64,000 nucleotides of DNA from Reyranella sp. CPCC 100927 (GCF_007859315.1 NZ_VOHA01000015.1:117717-181716); one strand, 5' to 3'. Positions 56,101 through 63,173 are shown, numbered from the stretch's first letter. The notes: generated by a model not told the origin, from the sequence alone. Program-made: numbers and translations.

Positions 56101-56161
56101 CGCAAGCGTCGAGGGCAAGTCGGGAGAACCTCATAGTCGGGAGATTCTGGCTGGTGGTTAG
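50162..56161 (+). CDS. Giant STAND NTPase with N-terminal nuclease-like domain (Avs-like)
   Basis: A 1999-residue protein. Residues 1-130 resemble Cap4/DUF4297-type nuclease domains: GYWKQYEYSS, then Asp53-Asp54 in GIFDDLVIHV and Gln67-Val-Lys69 in ATQVKSA, a D...QxK core. Residues 255-590 form a STAND NTPase: Walker A GPPGTGKST (281-289), Walker B TLIVIDGLDHV (373-383), an arginine-bearing FVLGTQRIEL strand, and CSGHPLTA (468-475), equivalent to the GxP motif, then a winged-helix region. Residues about 600-1640 are helical repeats of TPR type (for example WLALVDYYWRNGEPERARQIFE). The last 350 residues are an unassigned, partly beta-rich domain. Effector-NTPase-repeat order and size match antiviral STAND proteins, which sense phage proteins and then degrade DNA. 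This function is inferred. GTG 50162 has only a weak GAAGA ribosome site. Base composition is AT-richer than in the neighbours, suggesting transfer. Confidence 0.82.
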   Translation: MERQNKASSFGEVSAITGYWKQYEYSSSVLFRLMQDGTLEAISVSEPSAGIFDDLVIHVQGRVLATQVKSARDATYVSLATEFKGLLIKAMAESWLGLQQRYDADAVRLRYIFPGFFSTSDTALANASTSGARHSAEFARFVSRDDLTSEMIETSIWRDALTDLQVRSGLDRASFVRFLCDLDLKDERELQASSIATFQPAEREKVEAIRSLLPILITTSSPGQRWSEQDLVEKLGWRSRLSQHNVHVFPVPSDYQENESTERKLVDLIRQTTQGYIALVGPPGTGKSTLLQRGLYSTPDYSVSRYLAFHPGQRHGLGRAEAGEFLNDLIAEFRSQGLYASKFAHDNLSGLRAEFAKQLDAASERFRKSGRKTLIVIDGLDHVPREENPVVSFLAELPASAAIPDGVVFVLGTQRIELRGLHATIVQQTREANRTIVIDPLTKAAVFALADAATVPSFVDRETLFERCSGHPLTARYFIEALKLVSDADEAEKILSDAEGLGQSLQQIYERVWQKLDTARSSRAALGLLARAESTLSSEQLSKGSNDEAVEDVLATAGFLLSRNVSGRLSIFHNSFRLFVAQETGRKFGQPSAEVETDFHARLATIAHDAPINDPQYWFQLRYRSRAGDFDGVRALGQPTYFRQSLKAFRPPGEIYSDLRLTYGAVRPTGDRTLLLNKLLIEKEVDYRLEAVSNLDVVDLLMGLGDVELATRHALEVGESSEGWLALVDYYWRNGEPERARQIFEANEPLEILFAGEGFDPYQMKRARGWIQRAQRFRPLEKLSALVDSIVVKTRAVADDDDDGSGTRRSLKFHLALGAIIDGRFTDLNALEQVLPLNVGEVACLAVQAAEVAYSSGRTDDAIVYLESATAANGLVKAHSSWRRAATSIALKVGKTDLARHIAATLAIPRLDRYGSTQDDMGDLSRAIIETAFLAAELHLEIVEEAQAELPEKSSLLANAHVRMREIGALQSLAKRQDPSITRQALRTIVLFFAQAKPDSGDFAAYRFFASLGSIAHRIIRIAKDAGEQCFADVIAFVDEMLNKSDNNLSRSDEFRLNFATAVFDVDRDSSIARTRLDATRSAARADRTPQQAVDSYAAIARAYGHVGEISEARVSLEAMHQDTFGYWLRAKKEPQYTFWAWSFLKACESSPATMEHAALIFAQFILGMDETEGDETAARLVADLLEGAGVCPRAAAGITARLLDSDLSTWAKISEAALASVAKHDSSLAPLVLIACSCLVVPFVNGGGIDRCLQACLPAMSPAARAHPIEVLVASIRRWCPPSEREVILRKIVELASETEAALQPLLTEVIDITEKLRRVIHGESGEKSPESGVSLDIEVESLSKLISHGDGKTGYGDRVDYSYARAAEKLAPTSSEVEIEDFVCQRPHIEADAKTMVAFARRFLAFGYRTQALEYFAKAETAALSGYWSTFMGGQKLAVQKLRIELQGKSAIDTGFDVLLSELTTGQTDGSSLFLNLDKVLELVADPIPFVEFWAETQAHLMQYREFRLAAPVCPVDAVGSHSDLLAFIVAQGFSLSCPELLQHARRAGEFIANSSTDSAFVEKLFHFLRELPDGRRESAALLQRLRKMPQLEAYLRRDSEIEATSDDFIVSNIAKRALRDFGEPYEEPPSKGLPAFYQLLPSGTEQADNFDPPPGLLSGQRPVWSGDPWTWTSMLRGPLKLLTDACDIPLELLRRRCASFMAKDGGRTAFGPEVEEAIVRKLRRLHLQFAYRRPMASSCLRAIGKVVQELDLAKAVDRNVLHVLWAEIGGPSLSDFLIEEEPRPNWLALPPMPHRKFGGIEAEQWLEQAETVVHSTLVPEAFVLAEETHFTVQAWRSSAEVIRIALPCPADLTSGVERLPRLFSFDYLRPMYKRSESKLVCRIPGDLFGNLENETMTICPYVASDLGWKRLAINPLELRDSSGELVAKTVRWVEGTQQKAQHGAELHGAGQIVLLTKSGKAQLEASGTKVVMGTKVTASVEGKSGEPHSREILAGG

Positions 56162-56537
56162 CTAAACTAGCTTGAAGCGAGCCGCGATTTGACTTTTCGT
56201 CCAGAATAACAGGCTCGCTCAGCTCGCATAACGCATGCACCACGGTCCCGCGTTGAATGAGGTGCTCAGTTTGCTGGAGCGCTATCTTTCCGCGCGATAG
56301 CATGGACGTCAATGAAGGTCAGATGCGGGGCTTGCTTCTACTGTCCGTTCCAACGGGAAAGCGTTCGATCGACGTCTCCATGGCCCTTTCATCAGGTGAT
56401 GGATAGCGCGGCCGAGCTGGCTGCAGTCGCTGGCAATGGCTGATGGCAATGTCCGACCGAGAGGGGATGACGCGCGTCGCCAGGCAGTCAGCTTTCTCGC
56501 AAAGCGTCGTGCACGATACGCGTCATCCCCGCCCGAA
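56162..56537. other. Intergenic region at the end of the accessory block
   Basis: No gene recognised. The first 100 bases share the AT-richer character of the STAND gene, and GC then rises. GGGGATGACGCG (56463-56474) is repeated inverted as CGCGTCATCCCC (56519-56530) just after the stop of the minus-strand hydrolase gene, a possible terminator stem without T-run. Confidence 0.45.
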
Positions 56538-57188
56538 TCAGCCTTCGCGCGGCACAGGCGTGTTGAGAAGCTGCTGCTCCCAAAGATACGCGATGCCGCT
56601 GCCGCCGAAGTGCTGGATGAGAATCTCGGTCAGCGCCTCGACATGCTCGGTGCGCGCCCAATCGCGTTGCCATTCGCCGGCGAGCGCCATCACCGTCATC
56701 ATGTTCGCGCCGGCCGCGATCATGCGCTGGATGGCAACGTCGTGAGACTCCTTCGAAATCCCGCCCGACGCGTCGGTGATCACGGTCACGTCCCAGCCTT
56801 CGCCGGCGGCCTGGATGGCAGGCATGGCGACGCAGACCTCGGTCCACAGGCCGGCGATGATCAGCTGCTTGCGGCCGGTCGCCTTGACGACGTTCACCAC
56901 AGTCTCGTCCTGCCAGGTGTTCACCCAGGTGCGATCGATGACGTCCTGGTCCGGAAACACGTCGGTGATCTGCTTGAAGAGACGTCCACCGCGCGCCGCG
57001 ATCACGCTGGTGAGAATGGTCGGAACATTGAAGGCTTTTGCCAGCTTCGCCAGCGCCGTCGCATTGTTGACCACCATCTGCGGTTCGTGGCTGTTCAGGT
57101 TCGCGAGCTGGTACGGCTGGTGGTCGATCAGAACGAGGACCGAGTCTTCGGGACGAAGAAGCGAAGCAAGGCCGTTGCGAGGGAGCAT
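56538..57188 (-). CDS. Isochorismatase family hydrolase (YcaC-like)
   Basis: A 216-residue cysteine hydrolase: Asp in VLVLIDHQPYQLANL, Lys/cis-peptide region, and catalytic Cys in IAGLWTEVCVAMPAI. The C-terminal part (FGGSGIAYLWEQQLL) is like YcaC-type hydrolases. Substrates of this branch are amides or unknown small compounds. It is divergent from a LysR regulator gene, a usual arrangement for a regulated detoxification or catabolic enzyme. Confidence 0.9.
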   Translation of the reverse strand: MLPRNGLASLLRPEDSVLVLIDHQPYQLANLNSHEPQMVVNNATALAKLAKAFNVPTILTSVIAARGGRLFKQITDVFPDQDVIDRTWVNTWQDETVVNVVKATGRKQLIIAGLWTEVCVAMPAIQAAGEGWDVTVITDASGGISKESHDVAIQRMIAAGANMMTVMALAGEWQRDWARTEHVEALTEILIQHFGGSGIAYLWEQQLLNTPVPREG

Positions 57189-57339
57189 CTGGACGTCCTT
57201 TCTCTGCCGCTATGGACGGCAATGGGTTCATGGCGGCATGCGCCGGCGGTGACGTTGCCTGGACGCATTTGTCGTTCCCGTTGGTGATGCGGTAGGGCCA
57301 TAGTGCGGCCAGCTGTGTCGCGAAACGGGGAACGCCGAC

Positions 57340-58233
57340 GTGGACATCGAGGATCTGCAGACATTCGTCGCCGTGGCCGATGCCGGGGGCGTATCGGCCG
57401 CCGCGCGCCGGCTCGGCGTCTCCAAGTCAATCGTCAGTCGGCGGCTTTTGCGGATCGAAGCAGAACTCGGCGTTCAGCTGCTTGCGCGAACGACCCGCGG
57501 CGCCGCGCTGACGGAAGCGGGGCTCACGTTCCGGGATCATGCGGCCCGCGCCAGCGCCGAGATCGACACGGCCAGGGAAACGATCCTGCCGACCGGTGAC
57601 CTGCGCGGTCGCCTGCGGGTTGCCATGCCGGTGTCTTTCGGCCCGACCCACTTCGCCCCCGTGCTGGCGGACATGGCGCACCAGCATCCTCAGCTCCAGA
57701 TCCATACTGCCTACAGCGAACGCTTCGTTGATCTCATCGCCGAGGGTTTCGACTGCGCGATCCGGGTCGGCTACCTTCAGGACTCCAACCTGGTCGCGAA
57801 GCGCATCGGACCGATCTACGGAAAGCTCGTCGCCAGTCCGGCCTATATCAAAGCGCGCGGTTCACCCCAGACGCCGGATGAGCTCGTCACCCACCAGGCC
57901 CTCATGCAGGGGACGGAAGCCTGGCAGTTCATGGATGGCGACAGGATCGTCACGGTTCAGCCGCAGGGCCGGTTCAAGGCCGACAACGCGACGGCGCTCG
58001 CCGCCGCCGCCGTGGCAGGGCTCGGCATCGCCTGGCTTCCCGATTGCATCACACACGACCATGTGGCCTCCGGCGCACTCGTTCCGGTGATGACACGCTA
58101 TCCTCCACCGTCGGCAGGCGCGTATGTCGTCCGACCGCCGGGTCAGCATCCCACACGGAAAGTCCGGGTCCTCATCGACATGCTGATCGCGTCCTTCGCC
58201 CGAAATCCGGACGTTTGGGGTCTCGACCGTTAA
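57340..58233 (+). CDS. LysR family transcriptional regulator
   Basis: A 297-residue LysR-type regulator starting at GTG. The helix-turn-helix is GGVSAAARRLGVSKSIVSRRL, followed by RIEAELGVQLLARTTRGAALTEAG and a co-inducer domain. It is divergent from the isochorismatase-like gene and probably controls it. The 151-base gap holds CGTTCCCGTT (57273) and AACGGGGAACG (57324), an imperfect inverted pair that could be part of its binding region. Confidence 0.93.
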   Translation: MDIEDLQTFVAVADAGGVSAAARRLGVSKSIVSRRLLRIEAELGVQLLARTTRGAALTEAGLTFRDHAARASAEIDTARETILPTGDLRGRLRVAMPVSFGPTHFAPVLADMAHQHPQLQIHTAYSERFVDLIAEGFDCAIRVGYLQDSNLVAKRIGPIYGKLVASPAYIKARGSPQTPDELVTHQALMQGTEAWQFMDGDRIVTVQPQGRFKADNATALAAAAVAGLGIAWLPDCITHDHVASGALVPVMTRYPPPSAGAYVVRPPGQHPTRKVRVLIDMLIASFARNPDVWGLDR

Positions 58234-58291
58234 AGCACGAACGGCGCGACGCCGATGCCGACATAGATCACAGCCTCTTCAGCGCCAGCTG

Positions 58292-58375
58292 TTACCGCGG
58301 CGACAGCCGCGCCGCCGCCATGTAGCGCTCACGGTAGTAGGCGGAACCGAGCGGCGTCACCATGACCGGCGATGG
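58292..58375 (-). pseudogene. Remnant of an NlpC/P60 gene C-terminus
   Basis: The minus strand encodes SPVMVTPLGSAYYRERYMAA followed by ARLSPR and a stop, nearly the same as the last 28 residues of the intact NlpC/P60 gene at 61283-61993. The rest of the gene is absent. The DNA is also very similar over about 80 bases. It is a leftover of a duplication or rearrangement. Confidence 0.75.
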
Positions 58376-58575
58376 CGCCGCATGTGCGGGAGCCGTGATG
58401 CTGAAGCGGCCGCCGACTCTCGATGCCAGGGGTTGTCGACCCTGGATACCGTGGCAAGATCATTGGGTCCTTTCACCAGTCCCGCGACAGAGGGGGCACC
58501 CAGGATGTTCTCCGTCTGGAACAACGAGACCCTGACCAGGACTGGCAGCCCGATCCTTGCAGATCCGGAGGAGGC

Positions 58576-59853
58576 ATGAGAGCCGGGCCGCAACGCCGAC
58601 TCACCGGGCTTGCGAAGACCCTGCTCGATTGGGCGGCCCGGGTAGGAGCCGATCCGCGCGATAGCGTCGAAACGGCCTTGCAGAAACAGGTTGCGGTCGT
58701 GCTGTGCGTCGGGACCCTGCCGCTCACGGCCTTGTGGAGTGCCGTTTACTTCGCGGCGGGCGTGCCGATCGCTGCCGCTATCCCGGCCTTCTATACGGTG
58801 TTCACGCCCATCAACACGGCGCTCTTCGCCTGGACAAGGAACCTCAGTTGGTACCGATTCAGTCAGCTCCTCACCATCCTTGTGCTCCCTTGGCTGGTGA
58901 TGCTGGCGCTCGGCGGTTTTGGCGAATCGAGCATGGTCATCATCTGGGCCACGTTGTGCCCTCTGTGCTCGCTGTTGCTGGAGGATCTGCGGCGCACGAT
59001 GCTCTGGATCGTCGGTTTCGTCATTCTCCTTATCGCTGGCGCGCTGCTGGAGCCATATCTCGACCCGGCTGGCCTGCCGCCGCAGCTTGTGACCTTGTTC
59101 TTCGTTCTCAACATCGGGTCGGTGACAGCCATCATCTTCGGCCTGCTGCATTACTTCGTCGGCCAGCGCAATTTTTTCCAGGAACGGTCAGAGAGCTTGC
59201 TCCTGAACATCTTGCCCAGAGACGTCTCGGAAGTCCTGAAGCGCGAGCGGCGGACCATCGCCACGCACCATCCTGCAGCCAGCATCCTGTTCGCCGATGT
59301 CGTGAATTTCACGCCGATGGCCGGCTCGATGACACCGCTTGAACTCGTCAATCTGCTCAACGAGGTCTTCCACTGCTTCGACGGCCTGGTTGACCAGTAC
59401 GGGGTCGAGAAGATCAAGACGATCGGCGATTGCTATATGGTCGCCGCGGGCGTGCCAAGCGAGCGTGCGGACCATGCAGGCGCCTTGGTTGGCCTTGCGC
59501 TGGACATGCAGGCCGCCGTCAACGCGCGTCAGTTTGGTGGCAGACGGCTGTCCTTTCGGATAGGCATCAATTCCGGTCCGGTCGTGGCCGGTGTGATCGG
59601 CCGAAAAAAGTTCATCTACGATCTGTGGGGCGAAGCCGTGAACCTCGCGAGCCGCATGGAGTCACATGGCCGGAGCGGAGCAATTCAGATCACCCGTGGC
59701 ACGTACGAACTTGTAAAAGGCGAGTTCGAGTGCGAAGCGCAAGGCTCTATCGAGGTCAAGGGCGCGGGTCGCTTGGAAATCTGGCACGTCAATGGCCGAA
59801 AGCCGCCTGCGGAGGGATCCGGTTGTCAGCCGATGATCCGCCAGGGCGACTAG
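58576..59853 (+). CDS. Membrane-bound class III adenylate cyclase
   Basis: A 425-residue protein with about six membrane helices (residues 40-200) and a C-terminal class III cyclase domain. The catalytic region has ILFADVVNFTPMAG (metal-binding Asp), EKIKTIGDCYM (adenine-selecting Lys and second Asp) and FIYDLWGEAVNLASRME (selecting Asp, transition-state Asn and Arg). The Lys/Asp pair predicts ATP as substrate. The start is ATG 58576, with GGAGGAGG directly upstream. Architecture resembles the Mycobacterium Rv1625c/Rhizobium CyaC-type integral cyclases. Downstream lies a large inverted-repeat element. Confidence 0.9.
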   Translation: MRAGPQRRLTGLAKTLLDWAARVGADPRDSVETALQKQVAVVLCVGTLPLTALWSAVYFAAGVPIAAAIPAFYTVFTPINTALFAWTRNLSWYRFSQLLTILVLPWLVMLALGGFGESSMVIIWATLCPLCSLLLEDLRRTMLWIVGFVILLIAGALLEPYLDPAGLPPQLVTLFFVLNIGSVTAIIFGLLHYFVGQRNFFQERSESLLLNILPRDVSEVLKRERRTIATHHPAASILFADVVNFTPMAGSMTPLELVNLLNEVFHCFDGLVDQYGVEKIKTIGDCYMVAAGVPSERADHAGALVGLALDMQAAVNARQFGGRRLSFRIGINSGPVVAGVIGRKKFIYDLWGEAVNLASRMESHGRSGAIQITRGTYELVKGEFECEAQGSIEVKGAGRLEIWHVNGRKPPAEGSGCQPMIRQGD

Positions 59854-59900
59854 CGCAGTTCATCGCGTGACGGAAATGGCAGGTCGAGTCGGCCACCACC

Positions 59901-60382
59901 GTCATCCTGAGCGAAGCGAAGGATCTTGCGGTGCGCCGACCGCACCGACTCACAGGTGCGGGATGAAGACTTCACCACAGAGGCACAGAGGACACAGAGA
60001 AACACAGAGGAAAATCTTCGCGCTCGCCGAGGGTACACCATGGCTTTATCTCTGTGTGCCTCTGTGTCCTCTGTACTACTGACGTCAACAATCGTCGCGC
60101 ACTGCGATGATTCTCCTTGCGGTGGTTCGGCCAGTGAATGCCGTCGTGGCGACGGCTGGGACCGCGCCGCTCCAGCGGCGCTCATGATCCGCCGCTGCGC
60201 GTCGGGGCGTCGCTGGAGCGACGCGGTCCGACCCGTCACCAGCGCCATCACGCACTCACTTCACCATACTTTGGTTGCGGCCGACGGCCGCGCTGTGCCT
60301 CTGTGGTGAAGTCTTCCTTCTCATGACCGCGCGTTCGTGCGGGTCGACGCACCGCAGGGTCCTTCGCTTTGCTCAGGACGAC
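59901..60382. repeat. Nested inverted-repeat element (MITE-like), about 480 bp
   Basis: Four nested pairs: GTCATCCTGAGCGAAGCGAA at 59901 with its complement ending at 60382; GAAGACTTCACCACAGAGGC at 59965-59984 with the complement around 60297-60315; a CACAGAGGACACAGAG run at 59985 with CTCTGTGTCCTCTGT at 60060; and GGACCGCG-type arms at 60159 and 60206-60229. No coding capacity is seen. The form suggests a non-autonomous mobile element or a pile-up of palindromic repeats inserted into each other. Confidence 0.7.
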
Positions 60383-60474
60383 AGTAGCGATTGATTCCAT
60401 CAAACCATGAACTGCTCTAGCGCATGGGTTGCATCGTGGCAGGCGATCGATCGGCGGCGCCATCGTTCGGATGA

Positions 60475-60612
60475 GCCGCCACCAGCGGCGCCCACGGCAC
60501 CTATTTCTGGCACGACCCGCACGAGCGAATGTACGTGATCTTCATGATGCAGTCGCAGACCGCGCGACTGCCGTACCGTTGCCTGATGCGCGACCTCGTC
60601 TACCAGGCGCTG
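60475..60612 (+). pseudogene. Remnant of a beta-lactamase-family serine hydrolase
   Basis: The frame reads SGAHGTYFWHDPHERMYVIF followed by MMQSQTARLPYRCLMRDLVYQALTG, which matches the C-terminal end of class C beta-lactamase-related serine hydrolases (GTYFWxDP...FMxQ). The catalytic SxxK and YxN regions are missing; upstream sequence is stopped by TGA at 60472. It is the tail of a decayed gene, possibly cut by the neighbouring repeat element. Confidence 0.65.
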
Positions 60613-60620
60613 ACCGGCAA

Positions 60621-61142
60621 CTATGCGCCCGCGATCCGCAGCTTGCCGAGGAAGTCGCGCTTGCCGAGCGGCACGCCCTTCTGGCGCAGGATGTCGTACG
60701 CTGTCGTGGCATGGAAATAGAAGTTCGGCAGCGAGAACGACATCAGGAAGCCCTCTGCCTTGAACGGGATTTTTCGGTCGCCGACCGAGAAGATCACGTC
60801 CTTGCCCTCGATGCCGTTCACCTCGTCGGGCTTGATCGCCTCGAGAGAGGCGCGAGCGTCGCTCACCAGCTTCTGAAGAGCGGCATAGTCCTCGCCCGCG
60901 GGCTTGGGCGGAGAGAAGGCGCCGGCTATCGCGCCCCTGACGCCGCCGGCGGCGTGGTGCGCTGCCGAGACGATCTGGAAGCGGAACGGCGCCATGTCAG
61001 GAAAAAGCTTCGTCTCCACGATCTCGTCAGGATCGAGTCCCTTCTCCTGGCAATGAGCGAGTCCCTTGGCGAGAAAGCCTTCGACGCCGCCGAGAACCTG
61101 CAGAAACGACGTGACGCTGAGGTCGTAGAGTGAAATGGCCAT
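60621..61142 (-). CDS. DUF1993 family protein
   Basis: A 173-residue DUF1993 protein (ISLYDLSVTSFLQVLGGVEG at the start, LPNFYFHATTAYDILRQKGVPLGKRDFLG at the end). The family has a four-helix DinB-like fold and unknown function. ATG 61142 is used, with GGGGAGAG about 6 bases upstream. The gene's end abuts the beta-lactamase-like remnant on the opposite strand. Confidence 0.88.
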   Translation of the reverse strand: MAISLYDLSVTSFLQVLGGVEGFLAKGLAHCQEKGLDPDEIVETKLFPDMAPFRFQIVSAAHHAAGGVRGAIAGAFSPPKPAGEDYAALQKLVSDARASLEAIKPDEVNGIEGKDVIFSVGDRKIPFKAEGFLMSFSLPNFYFHATTAYDILRQKGVPLGKRDFLGKLRIAGA

Positions 61143-61282
61143 GAAGTCTCTCCCCTTATTAACTCGCCTTCCACCGATGGCCGCTACAACCGGCACTCAT
61201 CAGCAGTGGCTCGCAGCCATTGCGGCTCTTGCTTTCATGGACCGTTCCGCTGGGCGCGAAAGGGGCGCCCCGCCGCCCGCCG

Positions 61283-61993
61283 CTACTGCGGCGACAGCCG
61301 CACTGCCGTGATATAGCGCTGGCGGTAGTAGTCGGAATCGAGCGGCGTCACCATGACCGGCGAGCCGGAATGGGTGGCGTGGACGAACTGGCCGTTGCCG
61401 GCATAGACACCCATGTGGGTGAAGGTGCCGCGGTAGCCGAAGAAGACGAGGTCGCCGCGCTTCAGCTCGTTGCGCGCGACAGGCGTGCCCTGACGGGCCA
61501 TGTCGTGCGGCATGCGCGGGATGCGCTGTCCGAAGACCGCGCCGTAGAGATAGTAGACGAAGCCGCTGCAATCGAAGCCCGTGCTCGGCGAGACGCCGCC
61601 GTAGCGATAGGGCGTGCCCAGGTATTGCATGGCGCGCGAGACCAGGCGGTCGCCCCAGTTATTCGAGGCCGCGGCCGTGGGCGTGGTGAGTGAAACCGGC
61701 GTGGCGCCTTCCGTCTTCGGGGCACCGGCCGTCGCGCCGTTCTCGCGCAGCCATTTGGCATTGAGCCGATCGGCGGCGCCATCGTTGGGATGGGCCGCGA
61801 CCCGCGGTTTGAGCTTTGCCTTCGGCGGCGGCTTGACCTGGGCCAGGGCGGGAGACGGCATACTCGCGGTCGTACACAACACCAGGGCCAGCACCGCGAC
61901 CGAACAGGCTGTCGCCTGCACAATGACTCGTACGCTCGCGCGAATGCGGTGCCCGGGTCCCACCATCAACTTCTCTCCCCCTTGGGAACTCAA
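61283..61993 (-). CDS. NlpC/P60 family peptidoglycan hydrolase
   Basis: A 236-residue exported C40 peptidase. The signal peptide is followed by a Pro/Lys-rich linker, and residues 115-236 form the catalytic domain with Cys in GFDCSGFVYYLY, His in HMGVYAGNGQFVHA, and the GTPYRYGG entry motif. It would cut peptide cross-links in peptidoglycan. A second ATG nine codons in (61966) is possible as the start. A remnant copy of its C-terminus lies at 58292-58375. Confidence 0.92.
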   Translation of the reverse strand: MSSQGGEKLMVGPGHRIRASVRVIVQATACSVAVLALVLCTTASMPSPALAQVKPPPKAKLKPRVAAHPNDGAADRLNAKWLRENGATAGAPKTEGATPVSLTTPTAAASNNWGDRLVSRAMQYLGTPYRYGGVSPSTGFDCSGFVYYLYGAVFGQRIPRMPHDMARQGTPVARNELKRGDLVFFGYRGTFTHMGVYAGNGQFVHATHSGSPVMVTPLDSDYYRQRYITAVRLSPQ

Positions 61994-62140
61994 CGCCGAG
62001 GCGGTTTAGCCACCGCCCATCCAACAGGTGTTGCATATTTGCCACAACAATTTGGGGCGGTCTATCGATCGTTTTCCGCCCGTACCAGTGTCCGCTGATC
62101 GTGGTGGCGGCCTCCACGCGCTGCTACCGAACGTTGCCGC

Positions 62141-62434
62141 CTATTGATCCGATTCGACGCTGCGGTTCTCGCGGCAATGCCAGAGGCGCAGGATGACGAT
62201 GGTGGCGTTCGTGATCTCGTAGCGCAGCGCATAGTTGCCCACGATGATCCGGCGGACCTCTCGGGGTCTATAGGCCTCCAGCTTCTCGCCGATTCGCGGA
62301 TAATCGAGCAGCCGGACAGGCGCGTGTGCAAGCTGCTGGATCACCCGCGCTGCCGCATCGGGCGCAATGGGCCGAAGGTACTCGTATAACCGCACAAGGT
62401 CCGAGGATGCCTTGCCGGTCCACTGGATTTTCAT
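62141..62434 (-). CDS. ParE/RelE family toxin
   Basis: A 97-residue toxin of the RelE/ParE superfamily: KIQWTGKASSDLVRLYEYL, RLLDYPRIGEKLEAY, RRIIVGNYALRYEI and ILRLWHCRENR are the expected segments, with conserved basic residues. ParE types poison gyrase; RelE types cut mRNA. The VGNYALRYE and LRLWH pattern is closer to ParE. It overlaps the antitoxin gene by ATGA. Confidence 0.92.
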   Translation of the reverse strand: MKIQWTGKASSDLVRLYEYLRPIAPDAAARVIQQLAHAPVRLLDYPRIGEKLEAYRPREVRRIIVGNYALRYEITNATIVILRLWHCRENRSVESDQ

Positions 62435-62706
62435 TTCACAGGCGGCGGCAGCGGCTCGTCGGTACCGAGACTGTCAGCCCATGCCTGGATTGCCTGATGA
62501 TCGATCACCCGGCCAGCATCGACGTCTTCCAAGGCTTCAAGCGTCATGCGGTGACGCTCCTCCTCCTGATCGACCCAGGCTTCAAGAGCCTGCTTCATCA
62601 CCCAGCCGCGCGACCGTTCCAGCCGCACCGCCATCGCCTCGACCTTTTCAGCCAGCGAAAGAGGGACATGCGCTGTCAGCACCTTGGTCTCGGTGGCCAC
62701 GTTCAT
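62431..62706 (-). CDS. Ribbon-helix-helix antitoxin (CopG type)
   Basis: A 91-residue antitoxin with an N-terminal ribbon-helix-helix (TKVLTAHVPLSLAEKVEAMA, RSRGWVMKQALEAWVDQEE) and an acidic C-terminal part that would wrap the toxin. It probably represses its own operon. The ribosome site GAAGG is unusually close to the ATG, and GTG one codon upstream is an alternative. Pairing with the ParE-like gene is clear from the overlap. Confidence 0.9.
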   Translation of the reverse strand: MNVATETKVLTAHVPLSLAEKVEAMAVRLERSRGWVMKQALEAWVDQEEERHRMTLEALEDVDAGRVIDHQAIQAWADSLGTDEPLPPPVK

Positions 62707-62724
62707 CACCTTCTATCAGAATGA

Positions 62725-63114
62725 TTAGAATTTAATCGAACCCTGCAGGGTGGGCAAGAGCGAGAAGAGAGGCGATTCAGCGTTGCCGATTATGCGGAAG
62801 CTCGGGGTTCTGGCCCGGGCTCGAAACGGCTCCAGTCCCTGCCTGATGGCGCCGACGAACCGGTGAACGGCCGCCTGATCGGCGTGGTATTTCAGGTACG
62901 GAAAACCGGCTCAGGCGAAGCAGTCGCGCAGATAGTCGATGAAGGGGCGACTGTGATCCTCCTGCTGGAACAGTGGATCTTGTGCCGGCGGTCGGGCGAC
63001 ACATCCAGTCGGAGGGGGACCGATCAGGTCCGGGTGGATCGCGTTTTTCGGGTCAGCCCATGTTTCGAACAAGCGGCTCGATGGCGTTGCTGCAGGTCCA
63101 TTGAGCCAGGACAC
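62725..63114 (-). pseudogene. Gene interrupted by an in-frame TGA
   Basis: A 67-residue frame from GTG 63114 ends in FIDYLRDCFA-stop, and the same reading frame continues without further stops for 61 residues, AGFPYLKYHADQAAVHRFVG and so on, to TAA at 62725. Both halves look like one ordinary globular protein, so the TGA at 62911-62913 is probably a Trp-to-stop mutation. I do not recognise the family. The N-terminus may also be incomplete. Confidence 0.55.
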
Positions 63115-63118
63115 GTCA

Positions 63119-63148
63119 CAACGGCCCGTGCTGAAGCGCGGGCCGTTG
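63119..63148 (-). terminator. Hairpin after the Asn-Gly repeat gene
   Basis: CAACGGCCCG, loop of 10, CGGGCCGTTG: a 10-bp perfect stem 25 bases after the stop of the minus-strand repeat-protein gene. No T-run, so it may stabilise the 3' end rather than terminate by itself. Confidence 0.5.
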
Positions 63149-63173
63149 CTTCGGCAATTCGCTCAGAGGCGAT

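Noticed and set aside
56162..56440. Possible attachment site matching the tRNA-Ser 3' end
   Set aside because: I searched by eye for GGTTCGAATCCCACCCTCTCC downstream of the STAND gene and found no copy.
59968..60075. CRISPR-like array of CACAGAGG repeats
   Set aside because: The repeats are short, overlapping and palindromic, without unique spacers of constant length; no cas genes are present.
62911..62913. Selenocysteine codon
   Set aside because: No SECIS-like stem-loop noticed directly downstream and no selenoprotein family recognised; a nonsense mutation is simpler.
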